The notes beneath the pieces are model-generated. The model ran no database searches and was not told the DNA's origin. It saw nothing but the letters and a program-made list of their open reading frames with translations. Source: an uncultured Christensenella sp. (GTDB taxonomy: Bacteria > Bacillota > Clostridia > Christensenellales > Borkfalkiaceae). From it: a stretch of DNA of 64,000 bases. The stretch is taken from positions 33,992 to 97,991 of the forward strand of contig CAJTVA010000001.1 in the NCBI GenBank assembly GCA_910579585.1, in the 5' to 3' direction. Made by a program: the position numbers and the translations under genes. Numbering within the stretch: the first letter of the stretch is position 1; the number at the start of each line of letters is the position of its first letter. Below are positions 62,813-64,000 of the stretch, piece after piece.

Positions 62813-63994
62813 AAGAAATTATAACCGAACGGCCGAATTTGTTCGAGCCGAATGTATATATTACGATGTGCGTTGAACTGTGCGGACGCATAGACCCGCA
62901 CAAACTGACCACCGCCGTATACGAAGCTTACTACGTAAACGAAGCAACTATGTCAAAAGTAGTACTGGAAAAATACAAAGCCTACTACGACAGGTTACCC
63001 GTTACAGGCTGCAAAGTTTTGATTACCGATAAAAACCTGTTAACGCTTATTAAAGAATATGAAAAAATTCCGTTTGCAATAGATAAAGGCGAATTGGTCA
63101 GAACATTTATTATTCTGACGGAAACAAATACCCTGATTATGATAATGGCGCATCACTTGGTTGGCGACGGCAAGTCGTTAATTTATTTTATTAAAGATAT
63201 GATGTCTGCCTTATCCAAAACCTCGCTTACGTATAAACCGCTAACCCTGCTTACAAAAAAATCATCTTTCGGAAACAAGGTTGTCTGTACCCGCAAAGTT
63301 ATATACCCGCTATTGCAAACGCAAATGGAATAACCGATATTTCGATTGGCAAGACTATTACCGATTACACAGTAAGTACTGGAATACGGTTTCTTCCGAT
63401 ATCCGGTATGAAACGCTGTCACAAACCGAAACTAAAGAAATTATCGAAAAAGCAAAACAAATCGGTTGCTCTGTAAACAGCTATATCGTAACTTGGTTTT
63501 TACAAAAGTCTGAAAAACGATGCTAAGTCGGAATCCCCGTCAGCATACATACAAGCGGAAACGAAGCGATGTCAAACCTGACTTCCGGCGTCAGTATAAA
63601 GTATAAGTTCAATACCAAAAAGACGTTTGCGGAAAACGCTTTGATTGTTCATAGAAAAATAAAAAAGAAGTTAATGAAATATCGTTTATTCGTATTAAAG
63701 TTTATTACCGAACTCCCCGCAACTTTGATAGACGCGGTTTTGTTGAATACTCACGATTGTTATTTTGACAGATTGGCACAAAAGACCGCAAAAATTATGG
63801 AATACCGCGAAAAAACAAGAGATATAGGCGTAACGAATTTAACGAAAATCGACATACCTGCCGTTTACGGAAGCTACAAAATAAACAACGTAATTTTTGT
63901 TCCACCCGCCGTTTCTTATTCACGCAATATAATCGGAGTTTCAACTTTCGACGGGAGAATGACGTTTAGTTTTCATAACGTAAATTACTTATAA
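62809..63994 (+). pseudogene. Condensation-domain/alcohol-acetyltransferase-like protein broken by a frameshift and a stop codon
   Basis: Read together the parts make about 395 residues. The first frame (62809 to about 63280) carries the HHxxxDG catalytic motif as MAHHLVGDGKSL. A +1 change between 63253 and 63285 moves the reading to a second frame, which continues with KLYTRYCKRKWNNRYFDWQDYY. A TAA at 63524-63526 interrupts that frame, but it goes on as VGIPVSIHTSGNEAMSNLTSG to the final stop at 63992-63994. HHxxxDG acyltransferases join acyl-CoA or carrier-bound acyl groups to alcohols or amines. Two independent lesions point to a decaying gene. It is co-transcribed with the SDR. Confidence 0.8.
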
Positions 63995-64000
63995 AAGAAA

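Overview
The window looks like one contiguous piece of chromosome from a Gram-positive, Clostridia-type member of the Bacillota, probably an uncultured gut lineage. The signs are SpoVG, PadR, ribonuclease Y, ComEB, a YnbB-type PLP protein next to miaA, a division and cell-wall cluster opening with mraZ-rsmH, strong sigma-A promoters (TTGACA-like, 17-base spacer, TATAAT-like) and Gram-positive ribosome binding sites. MurE carries the DNPR signature of a meso-diaminopimelate-adding ligase, so the wall is probably of the DAP type. The assignment is inference from gene content; no rRNA is present.

Layout. 1-2.0 kb: proC-rnhA and a DedA/VTT membrane protein cut by the window edge, all leftward. 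2.0-2.2 kb: tRNA-Trp. 2.2-4.7 kb: leftward comEB-ppi-purB. 4.8-6.7 kb: groES-groEL. 6.8-15.8 kb: leftward miaB-mutS-mutL-miaA-ynbB-GNAT and a small membrane protein, joining tRNA modification to mismatch repair. 15.8-18.0 kb: a rightward class A PBP. 18-25.6 kb: leftward carA, a carB::dapF fusion, a cysteine desulfurase and thiI, driven by a clear promoter and a long structured leader. 25.6-27 kb: acyl-ACP thioesterase and a YgjP metalloprotein. 27.1-28.8 kb: a PadR-type regulator fused to a four-helix membrane domain. 28.8-30.8 kb: a large unassigned protein. 30.8-41.4 kb: leftward ftsK-rimO-pgsA-cinA-recA-nadE, then rny. 41.5-43.3 kb: murC and, divergently, spoVG. 43.4-57.8 kb: the division/wall cluster mraZ-rsmH-ftsL-ftsI-murE-mraY-murD-ftsW-murA-ftsQ, a terminator, ftsA-ftsZ from their own promoter, and murI upstream of mraZ. 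murF and murG are absent here. 57.9-58.4 kb: rpsT and tRNA-Arg. 58.4-64 kb: an accessory region with a divergent LysR/hydrolase locus and an autoregulated TetR-SDR-acyltransferase locus, where several genes are decaying.

The cell-wall theme runs through the window: glutamate racemase, MurA, C, D and E, MraY, FtsW, FtsI and PBP1A supply and polymerise the wall precursor, and FtsZ, A, Q, L and K organise division. The cysteine desulfurase next to ThiI fits sulfur transfer for tRNA thiolation; MiaA and MiaB act in sequence on the same tRNA base.

The most unusual items are: (i) a structured non-coding segment of about 160 bases between ftsL and ftsI, bounded by a 17-bp direct repeat; (ii) a 20-bp motif present three times in one orientation; (iii) the carB-dapF fusion, whose DapF part has Ala at the first catalytic cysteine; (iv) the PadR-membrane fusion; and (v) a protein joining beta-rich repeats to a DUF4375-like tail. 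Most of the rest is ordinary housekeeping sequence.
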